64,000 bases of DNA from Paenibacillus sp. SZ31 (GTDB taxonomy: Bacteria; Bacillota; Bacilli; Paenibacillales; Paenibacillaceae). The notes beneath the pieces were generated by a model. It worked only from the letters and a program-made list of their open reading frames with translations. It had not been told where the DNA came from and did not search any database. Within the stretch, counting starts at the first letter, position 1. Each line of letters opens with the position of its first letter. The DNA lies in NCBI RefSeq assembly GCF_012912005.1, contig NZ_JABBEA010000005.1, positions 186,001 to 250,000 on the forward strand, read 5' to 3'. This document shows positions 19,371 to 27,591 of this stretch, one piece after another. Both the position numbers and the translations under genes were made by a program.

Positions 19371-22300
19371 TTATGCTTGCGAGGGTCCTGCTGCAATCCA
19401 CGACAACAATCCGTACGTATGCTTGCAATCTGCAGTTCGCGACACTTCAAGTACCGCTTCATCCTCACTCTGCGAGAGAAGAGATACCTGAAATCCCCGA
19501 TCATTGCTCATGGCTACAATCACATAATGTTCGGAAGCAAATGACTCTTCAAACACAACGGTTACCTCTGTGCATGTTTCACTCTCTGGCAGCACAAATG
19601 CTTCCATTCCGAATTGCTGTACAACCGGTTGCTTGCTTACGCTGCGAACAGGTTGAAATGCCAAATGTTTGGCCTGAACTGCACCCGATTGCAGCTGGTT
19701 GCTGCCCACGGCATCATCACACAGATGCTCCTGTGTAATGGATTGAGGGTCCGGTGTATACTCCACCTGAACAGCAGATCCTGACGACGTTTCGACTGAA
19801 TCACCAGTAGATTGAAAGTTATCATCCGTTACAGGTTCTGCAATTTCTTCTATCCATCCTGTCGAGGATTCAGTTCCAGCTTGCGGCTCTTGCTGATCAT
19901 ACTGATTTTCCAGTTCAGGCTGTGTCTGTTGATCCTGCAGTTCAAGTAAACCAGCCAGCGCATTCGTGGCTGTCTCCGTACCAATATCCAGTCCGAACAA
20001 TGCGTCATTGTCCAGACCTACCGTCTGCATAAGCTGCTGGACCTCCAGCATTGCTTCCTGCCTTTTCAGCTCTGCCAATTGCTCCAGCGTGTCTGAACTC
20101 ACCTGACGAATGGCATTCCAGATCTCTTCACTTAGATGTGCCGTACCCACAATACCTGCATTCAGATGACTGGAAGTTATACTTTGATCACTTAATTTGC
20201 TGCCATCAATCGCTCGGTCAGCCAGATGCACAGCGGATATCGCGCCTGTGGACAATTTGCTTCCATCTACACTGCCGTCAGCCAGTTTGGAACCTGTAAC
20301 TGCTCCTTCTTGCAGATTAACCGTGCCTACTGCTTCCTCTTCCAGATGGAGCGCACCAATACTTCCCTCTTGGATGTGATCCGCACGAATTGTCCCGTCT
20401 TGGATATGAGCAGATTGCACACTTTCGCCAGCGAGATGGGCACTTGATATTGCACCCTCGGCTAATTTGCTGCCATCGATTGCGCGGTCAGCCAAATGCA
20501 CAGAGGCTATCGCGCCTGTAGCTAATTTACTGCCATCCACACTACCATCTGCCAACTTGGAACCTGTAACTGCTCCTTCTTGCAGATTAACCGTGCCTAC
20601 TGCTTCCTCTTCCAGATGGAGTGCACCAATACTTCCCTCTTGAATGTGATCCGCACGAATGGCCCCGTCTTGGATATGGGCGAAATGTACACTTTCGTAT
20701 GCAATGTGGTTACTCGATACCGCACCTTCCACTAGCTTACTGCCGTCTACACTGCTATCAGCCAATTTGGAACCCGCTACTGCTCCATTCTGGAGATTAG
20801 CAGTACCTACTGATTCCCCTTCCAGATGAAGCGTACCAATACTTCCCTCTTGGATATGATCCGCACGGATAGCTCCTTCTTCAATATGAATGGATTGCAC
20901 ACTTTCCTCTGCAAGGTGAACACTCGATACCGCACCCTCGACTAATTTATCCCCGTCTACAACGCCATCAGCCAGTTTGGAACCCGTTACTGCTCCATCC
21001 TGCAGATGAATCGTACTTACTGCATCTTCTTCCAGATGAAGCGCAGTAATGATTCCCTCCTGAATGTGATCCCCTCGGATCGCGCCTTCTTCGATATGAA
21101 TCGATTGCACACTTTCATATGCCAGATGTCTGCTCGATATCGCACCCGCAGCTACTTTCGTTCCGTCTACACCGCCAGTGGCCAGTTTGGATCGGGTCAC
21201 GGATTCTTCCTGCAAAATAATCGTACTCACCGATTCTTCTTCCAGATGAGAAGTACCAATGCTCCGCTCCTGGATATGGTGAGGAAGGATCGCCCCATCC
21301 TGTACATGACGAGATTGTACCGCTCCTTGCTGAAGATGATTTGCACCAAGCGCCTCCGCCTGAAGATGCAGTCCACTGATTAGACCTGGTTGCAGATGTG
21401 CTTCCGTCACGGATAAAGGCGCCAGATGTTCTGTTTGTACAGAGGATGGCGTGAGATGTTGCGACGTTATTGCCTGCCCTACGATATGATCTCCATAAAT
21501 AATGTCTTCTTTCAGATGCTGGGAGTTCACGACCTGAGCAGCCAAATGATTAGATGTTACACTGCCTCCAGCCAGATGAATCGAATCGACCGAACCAGGC
21601 TGAAGATGCTCACTGCTTACCGCACCATGCTGTAATTCCGCTCCAGATACCGAATCTGCTGCCAGATGTTCTGAAGACAACGTACCTTGCCGCAGTTTGT
21701 TGCCTGTAATACTGCCATCTGCAAACAACTCCGGCGACCGGATCTCATCAGCCAGATGTTCCAGAGAAACGGCATGTTGCTTCAGGTGATAACCACGAAT
21801 CGTTCCAGCAGGAATGTGCTTGGCAACGATACTTTCGGCCAATATTTTGGAAGAAGTAACACTGCCGTCGGCCAGTTTGGCTGATGTAACTGCCAAGTCA
21901 GCCAGTTTGTCAGTTGAGACACTCTCCGGTGAAAGTTTAGGAGAGGTAACCGCATGATCCGTCAGATGAGGTGGGAAAATGGACCCTCCAGCCAATTGGG
22001 CTGAGGTAACACTGCCCGGGGCCATTTTATCCGTCGTGATTGCTCCGCGAGACATCGCCTCCGTATGAACACTGCCCGGTTGAAGATGGGGTGTGCTCAC
22101 CGAGTGTTCCGTAAGGTGCTCGGACTTCACAGAATAAGGTCTCAGTGCCTCAGAACCTACACTGCCTTGAGCAAGATGCGCACCTGTAACGCCTCCATTC
22201 GCGAGATGGGTCGATGTTACACTGCCCGGAGCCAGCGCCTTGCTGATAACAGAGGCAGGCCCCAGTTTCTCAGCTGTAACACTGGTATCCGCGAGCTTCG

Positions 22301-23921
22301 CACTTGTTACCGCTCCGTCCTGCAATTCAAATGTACCTACGGATGACTCGGCCAAGTGCTTCTCCAGTACAACACCTTCGCCCAAAGCCTCAGCAGACAC
22401 ACTTCCCGTGGAGAAATGGGACGCTTCAATGCTTCCACTAGCAATATGAATCGAGTGAATAGCTGAATTATCCACATGCACAGGGGTTATGCCCCGATTC
22501 GCGATATGCTCTGCACGAATGGACCCTTTGGCTAGATGTTTACCTTGTACGGCTTCATCTGCAATTTTGGAAGCAATGATGCTCTGGTCGGCGATCTTGG
22601 AAGCCGTAATCGACTGTTCCAGCAATTTCGCTGTTCCGACAGACTGGTCTGCCAGTTTGCTGCTATTTACCGCACTGTCCACCAGATGCTCACTGCTTAT
22701 TTCTCCATGCCCAATCTGCTCGCTGCCTATAGCGAGCGCTCGAATCTGAGCGGAGCTGATGGAACCATCCACCAGATGCCTTCCGCTTAATGAATTCTCG
22801 GCAATGTGTCTGGTCTGGATCGCTCCGTCCTCAATCTGCTCACTTCCAATACTGCTGGCAGACAATTGGGAACGTCCCACAATCCCTTCCGCCAAATGTG
22901 CCTGTTTAACTGCACCGGACTGAATGTGGTGTGACTCGATGGATTGCTCTTCAATTTTGCTACCGGTCACTGCACCTTCACGAATTTTAGCCGATGTCAC
23001 CGCATCATCAGCCAGCTTCGATGTATGAATGACTCCACCAGATAAGTGGCGGGTCTCGATCCCACTGATGGCAATCTTGTCACCGGTGACCGCGTGATTT
23101 TTGATCAATTCTTCGGTAACCAGCAAGCGGCTAAGATGCCTTGTATTGATGGAACCGTCGGCAATTTTGGCGGAATCAATGACTTGATTGCCGAGCTTCT
23201 GGGAAGTGATGCTGCCATCCCTGATTTTATCCCCGCCAATGGACGCATTCCGGATTTTATGACCCGACACGGAGCCATCAATCAGATGTTCTTCCGATAC
23301 AGATGCTTCTGCCAGTTTTGCAGATACAACTGCACCATCTGCGATGTGAATGCTGGTCACTGCATAATCCTGTAAAGCTTCACTTCCAACAGCACCCGGT
23401 TTCAGCTTGGATGCATCCACCGAGAAGGGAGCCAGTCGACTCTCCGTAACAGCGAACTCACTGAGATCATCCGTGTAGATGTAGTGTCCGGTATGTCCAG
23501 GCATCTGATTCTGATTCAGAATCTCCAGCCGATCCTTGCTCTTTGTCTCCTTCTTGCCACTCTGTTCTTCCAGGGAAAGAGGAGCAATACTACTTACCTG
23601 AATTTCCTTCTCCACGACCACTGGAGTACTCACTTCCTGATTCACTGACTCTACAGATTCAGGCTTCGGGGTGTCAGCCAATTTCTCTTGCACAGGCTCG
23701 TTCGTCGTTGAACGAACTTCTGTACTTTCGGGAGAAGCTTCGGCCGACTCTTGAGTACTCTTGGGAGCAGGTACATCTGTATTCAGGCGTTCTCCCCTAT
23801 TCGGTATCAGCCCTGATTTTGTTGGTTCCACTCGGCGATCAGTCAGTTCCAATTCCTTGAATTTCGGGCTCACATGCCGCAGTTTCGGCGTCAGAACCCT
23901 CTTTTTGCCATTTTTACTCAT
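19371..23921 (-). CDS. Giant decapeptide-repeat protein with WIAG-type C-terminal tail
   Basis: The protein has 1516 aa; GGAAGGAG precedes the ATG. Residues 1-150 are polar and disordered (Pro/Glu/Ser/Thr-rich) after a basic start, with no signal peptide. Residues about 155-1255 are roughly 110 copies of a strict 10-residue unit of the form SVTSxxLAxG (for example SVTSAKLADG), as in long fibrous solenoids. Residues 1255-1420 are acidic. The last about 85 residues form a beta-rich domain ending YGLLSWIAAGP, like the WIAG-tail of Paenibacillus proteins and the ends of H-type lectin or tail-fibre domains. Ser/Thr in every repeat offers O-glycosylation sites for the neighbouring transferases. A surface filament, probably on spores, is inferred. 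Confidence 0.85.
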   Translation of the reverse strand: MSKNGKKRVLTPKLRHVSPKFKELELTDRRVEPTKSGLIPNRGERLNTDVPAPKSTQESAEASPESTEVRSTTNEPVQEKLADTPKPESVESVNQEVSTPVVVEKEIQVSSIAPLSLEEQSGKKETKSKDRLEILNQNQMPGHTGHYIYTDDLSEFAVTESRLAPFSVDASKLKPGAVGSEALQDYAVTSIHIADGAVVSAKLAEASVSEEHLIDGSVSGHKIRNASIGGDKIRDGSITSQKLGNQVIDSAKIADGSINTRHLSRLLVTEELIKNHAVTGDKIAISGIETRHLSGGVIHTSKLADDAVTSAKIREGAVTGSKIEEQSIESHHIQSGAVKQAHLAEGIVGRSQLSASSIGSEQIEDGAIQTRHIAENSLSGRHLVDGSISSAQIRALAIGSEQIGHGEISSEHLVDSAVNSSKLADQSVGTAKLLEQSITASKIADQSIIASKIADEAVQGKHLAKGSIRAEHIANRGITPVHVDNSAIHSIHIASGSIEASHFSTGSVSAEALGEGVVLEKHLAESSVGTFELQDGAVTSAKLADTSVTAEKLGPASVISKALAPGSVTSTHLANGGVTGAHLAQGSVGSEALRPYSVKSEHLTEHSVSTPHLQPGSVHTEAMSRGAITTDKMAPGSVTSAQLAGGSIFPPHLTDHAVTSPKLSPESVSTDKLADLAVTSAKLADGSVTSSKILAESIVAKHIPAGTIRGYHLKQHAVSLEHLADEIRSPELFADGSITGNKLRQGTLSSEHLAADSVSGAELQHGAVSSEHLQPGSVDSIHLAGGSVTSNHLAAQVVNSQHLKEDIIYGDHIVGQAITSQHLTPSSVQTEHLAPLSVTEAHLQPGLISGLHLQAEALGANHLQQGAVQSRHVQDGAILPHHIQERSIGTSHLEEESVSTIILQEESVTRSKLATGGVDGTKVAAGAISSRHLAYESVQSIHIEEGAIRGDHIQEGIITALHLEEDAVSTIHLQDGAVTGSKLADGVVDGDKLVEGAVSSVHLAEESVQSIHIEEGAIRADHIQEGSIGTLHLEGESVGTANLQNGAVAGSKLADSSVDGSKLVEGAVSSNHIAYESVHFAHIQDGAIRADHIQEGSIGALHLEEEAVGTVNLQEGAVTGSKLADGSVDGSKLATGAIASVHLADRAIDGSKLAEGAISSAHLAGESVQSAHIQDGTIRADHIQEGSIGALHLEEEAVGTVNLQEGAVTGSKLADGSVDGSKLSTGAISAVHLADRAIDGSKLSDQSITSSHLNAGIVGTAHLSEEIWNAIRQVSSDTLEQLAELKRQEAMLEVQQLMQTVGLDNDALFGLDIGTETATNALAGLLELQDQQTQPELENQYDQQEPQAGTESSTGWIEEIAEPVTDDNFQSTGDSVETSSGSAVQVEYTPDPQSITQEHLCDDAVGSNQLQSGAVQAKHLAFQPVRSVSKQPVVQQFGMEAFVLPESETCTEVTVVFEESFASEHYVIVAMSNDRGFQVSLLSQSEDEAVLEVSRTADCKHTYGLLSWIAAGPSQA
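20157..23459 (-). repeat. 30-bp tandem coding repeats (about 110 units)
   Basis: This block encodes the decapeptide array. Period 10 is exact over long runs. Units are diverged at the DNA level except near the 3' end. Consensus positions are Ser/Ala-Val/Ile at the start, Leu/Ile near position 7 and Gly, Glu or Asp near the unit boundary. Confidence 0.9.
20202..21230 (-). repeat. Higher-order 270-bp and 210-bp tandem duplications inside the repeat gene
   Basis: Two near-identical 270-bp blocks (20202-20471 and 20472-20741, nine decapeptides each) are followed by about two 210-bp blocks (seven decapeptides) that start near 20740 and 20950. The period-210 similarity runs on to about 21160. Their near identity indicates recent expansion, so length polymorphism between strains is likely. 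Confidence 0.8.
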
Positions 23922-23955
23922 GCAGCTTGCTCCTTCCTCTAACGTTCGTCTCCGG

Positions 23956-23964
23956 CATCATATG
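23956..23964 (-). promoter_or_regulatory. Weak sigma-K-like -10 before the repeat-protein gene
   Basis: CATATGATG on the minus strand matches CATAnnnTA at six of seven fixed positions, about 35 bp from the start codon. No sigma-A promoter stands out in the 352-bp divergent gap (23922-24273). Confidence 0.25.
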
Positions 23965-24123
23965 CTTCCATATGGGCATCTGCCACTTCATTTATGACTT
24001 TTGCAGATTCCAGAGCACGGGTGTACAGGCGTCAAGACAGGAAGGTTCGATGATCTTCGTGGAAATAGGCGTGTCAGGGTGGTCGTGGAAAGGCGGCTGT
24101 CCACGCCCCCATCCCATTCATGT

Positions 24124-24132
24124 CATAGGATA
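24124..24132 (+). promoter_or_regulatory. Sigma-K-like -10 before the YheC/D ATP-grasp gene
   Basis: CATAGGATA fits CATAnnnTA exactly. It would give a leader of about 135 nt containing the inverted repeat at 24185-24255. The -35 is not clear. Confidence 0.35.
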
Positions 24133-24184
24133 TTGTGTCTGATCAAACACTGGTGCATGGCTATGCATCTACACACCGGTCTGC

Positions 24185-24255
24185 GTTATCGCGATGTCAG
24201 AGCCATGCGGTGACAGGCCGGCATTCCATGAATGGACGATTCATGTCGCGATAAC
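24185..24255 (+). repeat. Inverted repeat in the leader of the YheC/D gene
   Basis: GTTATCGCGA (24185-24194) and TCGCGATAAC (24246-24255) are perfect reverse complements 51 bp apart. The right arm ends four bases before the AAGGAGG ribosome-binding site, so pairing could affect translation. Confidence 0.4.
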
Positions 24256-24273
24256 ATCGAAGGAGGAACGGTC

Positions 24274-25404
24274 ATGCTCCAAGAAACGATCGGCATTATG
24301 TTCGATTCACGCATGTACCGGGGGATACCGGCCGGAAGGACCGGTCAGGAATCACTCGCGAATTATGAACAGGCAGCGGCCAGTTATGGATTAACTCCCT
24401 GCTTTTTGCGGCTGGAAGATATTGATTCGGATCGGAAGACATGTCTTGCTTATGTAAAAAAGGAAGGTAAATATGTTCGTGAGCGCATGCCATTGCCCTC
24501 CGTCATTCATAACCGATCACTCCAGCTTCGCCGGGCGGAACAGCATCAGATCACCAAGCTGATGTTGCAAGGTATTCAGGTATTCAACGTTCGCAATCGG
24601 TACCGTAAAGATCATATTCATGACATGCTTCATCAGGACCTGGGCTTACGAGAACACCTGCCCCGTGCAGTTAAAGCTACGCCAGAGTCTCTGGCCTATA
24701 TGATGGAACATTACGATGATCTCGTCATCAAACCCTGCAGCGGCAGTATCGGTCATGGCATTATGCGCGTCTTTCAGCGAGATGGACAGTGGAAGCTGAC
24801 CTGTGAGACGAAGGCCGCACGCAAAGGATGGGCTACATTCCGATTGAGCAAAGGACAGCTTCCTTCCTCCACCCTTCGGCGCATCTTTCGCCATGCCTAT
24901 CTCATTGAAGAGCGTATCCCGCTGGTGCGTTATGAGGGCAGGCCGGTAGATCTGCGGGTATCCGTACAGCGTGGTAGCGATGGTCTGTGGGGAATTACAG
25001 GCATGTTTGCCAAAGCCGCTCCTGCTCATACGTTTGTCACCAACATCGCCCAGGGCGGTAAAGTCATGAAGCTCGCGGAGGCCCTTGGGGCAGCAGAATC
25101 CGGCTTCGATTTGGTTCGACTGGAGCACAGGATCGGAGTTGTTGCACTCCGAATTGCCCAGAACCTGGCCGCCAGTCTGCCACACCTGGCTGATCTGGGC
25201 CTTGATCTCGGAATAACGCGCAGCGGTCAGATCTATTTTATTGAATGTAATGGACGGGATCAGCGCTACGGTTTTCGTAAAGCTGGAATGTCGGAACACT
25301 GGAAGACCACATACAGCAAACCGATGGCCTATGGCCGTCTGTTGCTGGAGCAGAATTCGAGGATTCCGAGACAACCACAGACATACGATAGGGGATTATA
25401 TTGA
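24274..25404 (+). CDS. YheC/YheD-family ATP-grasp protein (spore coat-associated type)
   Basis: The protein has 376 aa; AAGGAGG is well placed before ATG 24274. The N-terminus IGIMFDSRMYRGIPAG and a central ATP-grasp domain with VIKPCSGSIGHGIMRV (ATP-binding Lys) and YFIECNGRDQRYGF (metal-binding Glu/Asn) match the YheC/D family. Bacillus members associate with the spore coat. ATP-grasp enzymes join a carboxylate to an amine or thiol; the substrate is unknown. It is divergent from the giant repeat gene and followed by psd, which supports a spore envelope role. Confidence 0.85.
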   Translation: MLQETIGIMFDSRMYRGIPAGRTGQESLANYEQAAASYGLTPCFLRLEDIDSDRKTCLAYVKKEGKYVRERMPLPSVIHNRSLQLRRAEQHQITKLMLQGIQVFNVRNRYRKDHIHDMLHQDLGLREHLPRAVKATPESLAYMMEHYDDLVIKPCSGSIGHGIMRVFQRDGQWKLTCETKAARKGWATFRLSKGQLPSSTLRRIFRHAYLIEERIPLVRYEGRPVDLRVSVQRGSDGLWGITGMFAKAAPAHTFVTNIAQGGKVMKLAEALGAAESGFDLVRLEHRIGVVALRIAQNLAASLPHLADLGLDLGITRSGQIYFIECNGRDQRYGFRKAGMSEHWKTTYSKPMAYGRLLLEQNSRIPRQPQTYDRGLY

Positions 25405-25439
25405 TTTCGTGTGCATTCTGTGTCAATATTATGCAGAAC

Positions 25440-25456
25440 GGCCGGTCATGCCGGCC
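25440..25456 (+). other. Hairpin between the YheC/D gene and psd
   Basis: GGCCGG-TCATG-CCGGCC is a perfect 6-bp stem followed only by TT, in the 85-bp gap. It may be a partial terminator or mRNA-stability element; read-through into psd is likely. Confidence 0.4.
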
Positions 25457-25489
25457 TTGAAGTTCGCATTAACCCTAAGGGGGATATTC

Positions 25490-26281
25490 ATGGCAAAAAC
25501 GCTGTTGCGATTAATGACCGAACTTTCTTCGCGCAAATGGATCTCCCGGACTGTGGGAGCCTTCTCCAAAAGCCGGGGAAGTAAGGCATTTATCCCTTAT
25601 TTTGTCCGGACCTACGACATCCCTGTTCAGGAGGCCGAGAAAGACTGGAAGGAATACCGTTCACTGAACGATTTCTTTACCCGCAAATTAAAACCGGGCA
25701 TGCGCCCGTTGGAACTTTCAGAGCATGCACTGATCAGCCCGGTCGATGCCAAGATTACGGCAGCCGGTCCGATATCTGCAGGCACACTCCTGAATGTTAA
25801 GGGACAAAATTATACACTTGCTGAATTATTAAACCATTCTCCCCATCTGGAGAAGTACAAGCACGGGTACGGGTTCGTCCTCTATCTCAGCCCTCGCGAC
25901 TATCACCGCATTCATGCACCTGTCAGCGGCCGCAAAATAGAGAGCGAGCACATCAAGGGCAAAGTTTATCCCGTGAATGATTTTGGCCTGACCCATATGA
26001 GATCCGTACTTAGTCGAAACGAACGGCTCATCACGTATATCGCACACGATTACGGTGAAGTGGCGGTTGTCAAAGTGGGTGCGATGAACGTGAGTAGCAT
26101 ACAATATGCGGACACGGACACAAGTACCTGGGCACAAGGCGATGATCTGGCCTATTTTGAATTCGGTTCCACTGTTGTTCTGTTGACGCAGAGTGGTACA
26201 TTCGAACCGGAACCTGGCTTACAGCCAGGAGATTCGGTCAAAATGGGCGCATTGCTTGGTCGTTTGAAACCGAAGAACTAA
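25490..26281 (+). CDS. psd: Phosphatidylserine decarboxylase
   Basis: The protein has 263 aa, with AAGGGGG ahead of ATG 25490. It converts phosphatidylserine to phosphatidylethanolamine at the membrane. It contains YRSLNDFFTRKLKPGMRPL, SPVDAKI and YLSPRDYHRIHAPVSG, and the C-terminal self-cleavage site EFGSTVVLL, where the Ser after Gly becomes the pyruvoyl group of the alpha chain. Phe replaces the usual Leu in the LGST site, a mild change. It probably shares a transcript with the YheC/D gene and is followed by a terminator. Confidence 0.95.
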   Translation: MAKTLLRLMTELSSRKWISRTVGAFSKSRGSKAFIPYFVRTYDIPVQEAEKDWKEYRSLNDFFTRKLKPGMRPLELSEHALISPVDAKITAAGPISAGTLLNVKGQNYTLAELLNHSPHLEKYKHGYGFVLYLSPRDYHRIHAPVSGRKIESEHIKGKVYPVNDFGLTHMRSVLSRNERLITYIAHDYGEVAVVKVGAMNVSSIQYADTDTSTWAQGDDLAYFEFGSTVVLLTQSGTFEPEPGLQPGDSVKMGALLGRLKPKN

Positions 26282-26298
26282 TGAGTCCATACGCAAAT

Positions 26299-26346
26299 AA
26301 AGAGGATGGCGCAGCACCTGTAACCAGGTATTGTGCCATCCTCTTT
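26299..26346 (+). terminator. Rho-independent terminator after psd
   Basis: AAAGAGGATGGCGCA and its complement ending GCCATCCTCTTT form a 15-bp stem just after the psd stop codon. Confidence 0.8.
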
Positions 26347-26420
26347 ATGCATTCATATTCATCCATGTATACATGCAATACGAAGCTTCGCTCCGTCGTT
26401 ATTGGTCTGCTTAATTTTCC

Positions 26421-26537
26421 TCAAAACCACACATCTTGCAAGTCCTCTGCCGGTTTGAAGCGGCGCAGACGGTTTCGGAAAATATTGCATCCTTTTGTAG
26501 AGCATCCCCGGTTGCGGACCCGACGTTTTCCGTTCAT
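26421..26537 (-). CDS. Small basic Cys-containing protein, 38 aa
   Basis: ATG 26537 follows AAGGGGG by eight bases and the frame runs 38 codons to TGA. The product is Arg-rich in its first 28 residues (MNGKRRVRNRGCSTKGCN), with two Cys in GCSTKGC, and ends DLQDVWF. It lies in the gap between psd and the AraC gene, on the AraC strand. No family is recognised. The SD quality and the shift from basic to acidic composition favour a real gene, but I cannot exclude chance. Confidence 0.45.
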   Translation of the reverse strand: MNGKRRVRNRGCSTKGCNIFRNRLRRFKPAEDLQDVWF

Positions 26538-26628
26538 CACAAGTTCCCCCTTTTGGTCATCTGGAATGCTAGATAATTACCCTCGCGTTCCAGACTTGAA
26601 ACGTTGTCATGTTTTTCCAACCAGAATT

Positions 26629-27414
26629 CTAACGAATCTCGGACGGGCTTTTGCCTGTATACTGCTTGAATTGACGACTAAAGAAGAAGATATCCCGGTA
26701 CCCCAGAGCATCAGCCACTTCGGTCACATTCATGCCGGTATGCACCAACAGATGTTCTGCCCGTTCAATACGCATACGGATAATATAAGATTGCACCGAT
26801 GATCCGACCAGTTCCTTGAACTTGATCGAGAAGTATCGGGGCGATAAGCCAGCCCGTGCAGCCAAATCTTCCACCCGATGCGTAATCCCTGGATGCTGAC
26901 GCACATAATTCGCGACCTCCTGGATCACATCGGATAACTGGTTGCTTACCTTTTTCTCCACAGGTTCTTCTGTATCGGCGCGCAGCAAATGAATCATCAG
27001 CTGTTTCAGAATCAATCGACTCTCTTCATCACGTCCGTACACATCCGATAAGAACAGTCTTACATAACGTGCCAACAAGTGCTCAAATTCCACGGTCTCC
27101 TGTACTTCACGATAAGACTGAGGAACATCAGCAACAGGTACGTCCACATCAAAATGAATATACGTCAGAACCAATGGTTTTTGCTTATTATGTGTTGCAG
27201 TAGGATGATCGCCTGGCCTAAACAGAAAACAACTACCCTTGCCAACTTCATACGACTGGTCATTCAATATAAGCGTTCCTTCACCACTCCATACATAAAA
27301 TAAATCATAGTTTTGCATCGGTTTTTCCCGCTTCTGCCACTTCCAGCCCGGTTCACAGACAATTTTGGCGACAGCGGGCAAAATAACAAATGATGACGGC
27401 GATGCCTGCAGCAT
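26629..27414 (-). CDS. AraC-family transcriptional regulator with cupin sensor
   Basis: The protein has 261 aa; AAGGGGGAG precedes the ATG. The N-terminal cupin-like domain (FLFRPGDHPTATHNKQKP, TYIHFDVDVP) is an arabinose-type ligand sensor. The C-terminal double helix-turn-helix has YFSIKFKELVGSSVQSYIIRMRIERAEHLL and VTEVADALGYRDIFFFSRQFKQYTGKSPSE, the AraC signature. Such regulators usually control adjacent sugar genes. None is obvious beside it, so the target is unknown. Confidence 0.9.
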   Translation of the reverse strand: MLQASPSSFVILPAVAKIVCEPGWKWQKREKPMQNYDLFYVWSGEGTLILNDQSYEVGKGSCFLFRPGDHPTATHNKQKPLVLTYIHFDVDVPVADVPQSYREVQETVEFEHLLARYVRLFLSDVYGRDEESRLILKQLMIHLLRADTEEPVEKKVSNQLSDVIQEVANYVRQHPGITHRVEDLAARAGLSPRYFSIKFKELVGSSVQSYIIRMRIERAEHLLVHTGMNVTEVADALGYRDIFFFSRQFKQYTGKSPSEIR

Positions 27415-27591
27415 GTCGCCACTCCCCCTTGATAGTTAATCTCTCTGCATATGGCATCATTCTGATCTGAATCTCACTTCTTCAATCAAGGCCATATGTA
27501 TTTCGGAATGTTGAATCACTCAAACCAACTGCTTATATATGATCTCTGCTCCTACAGGAGCGAAATGTCTTATCCCATTATACAGCGGAAT

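Noticed and set aside
20157..23459. 30-bp repeats as a possible CRISPR array
   Set aside because: Repeats are contiguous without spacers, lie in one long coding frame and encode a regular decapeptide; no cas genes are present.
19371..23921. Phage tail fibre or prophage fragment
   Set aside because: The repeat style resembles tail fibres, but no phage structural, lysis or integrase genes occur nearby.
19371..23921. BclA-like collagen exosporium protein
   Set aside because: No Gly-X-Y repeats; the unit is 10 residues with Ser/Val/Leu/Gly spacing.
26281..26802. Plus-strand 173-codon frame after psd
   Set aside because: It runs through the psd terminator and into the AraC gene antisense; no SD.
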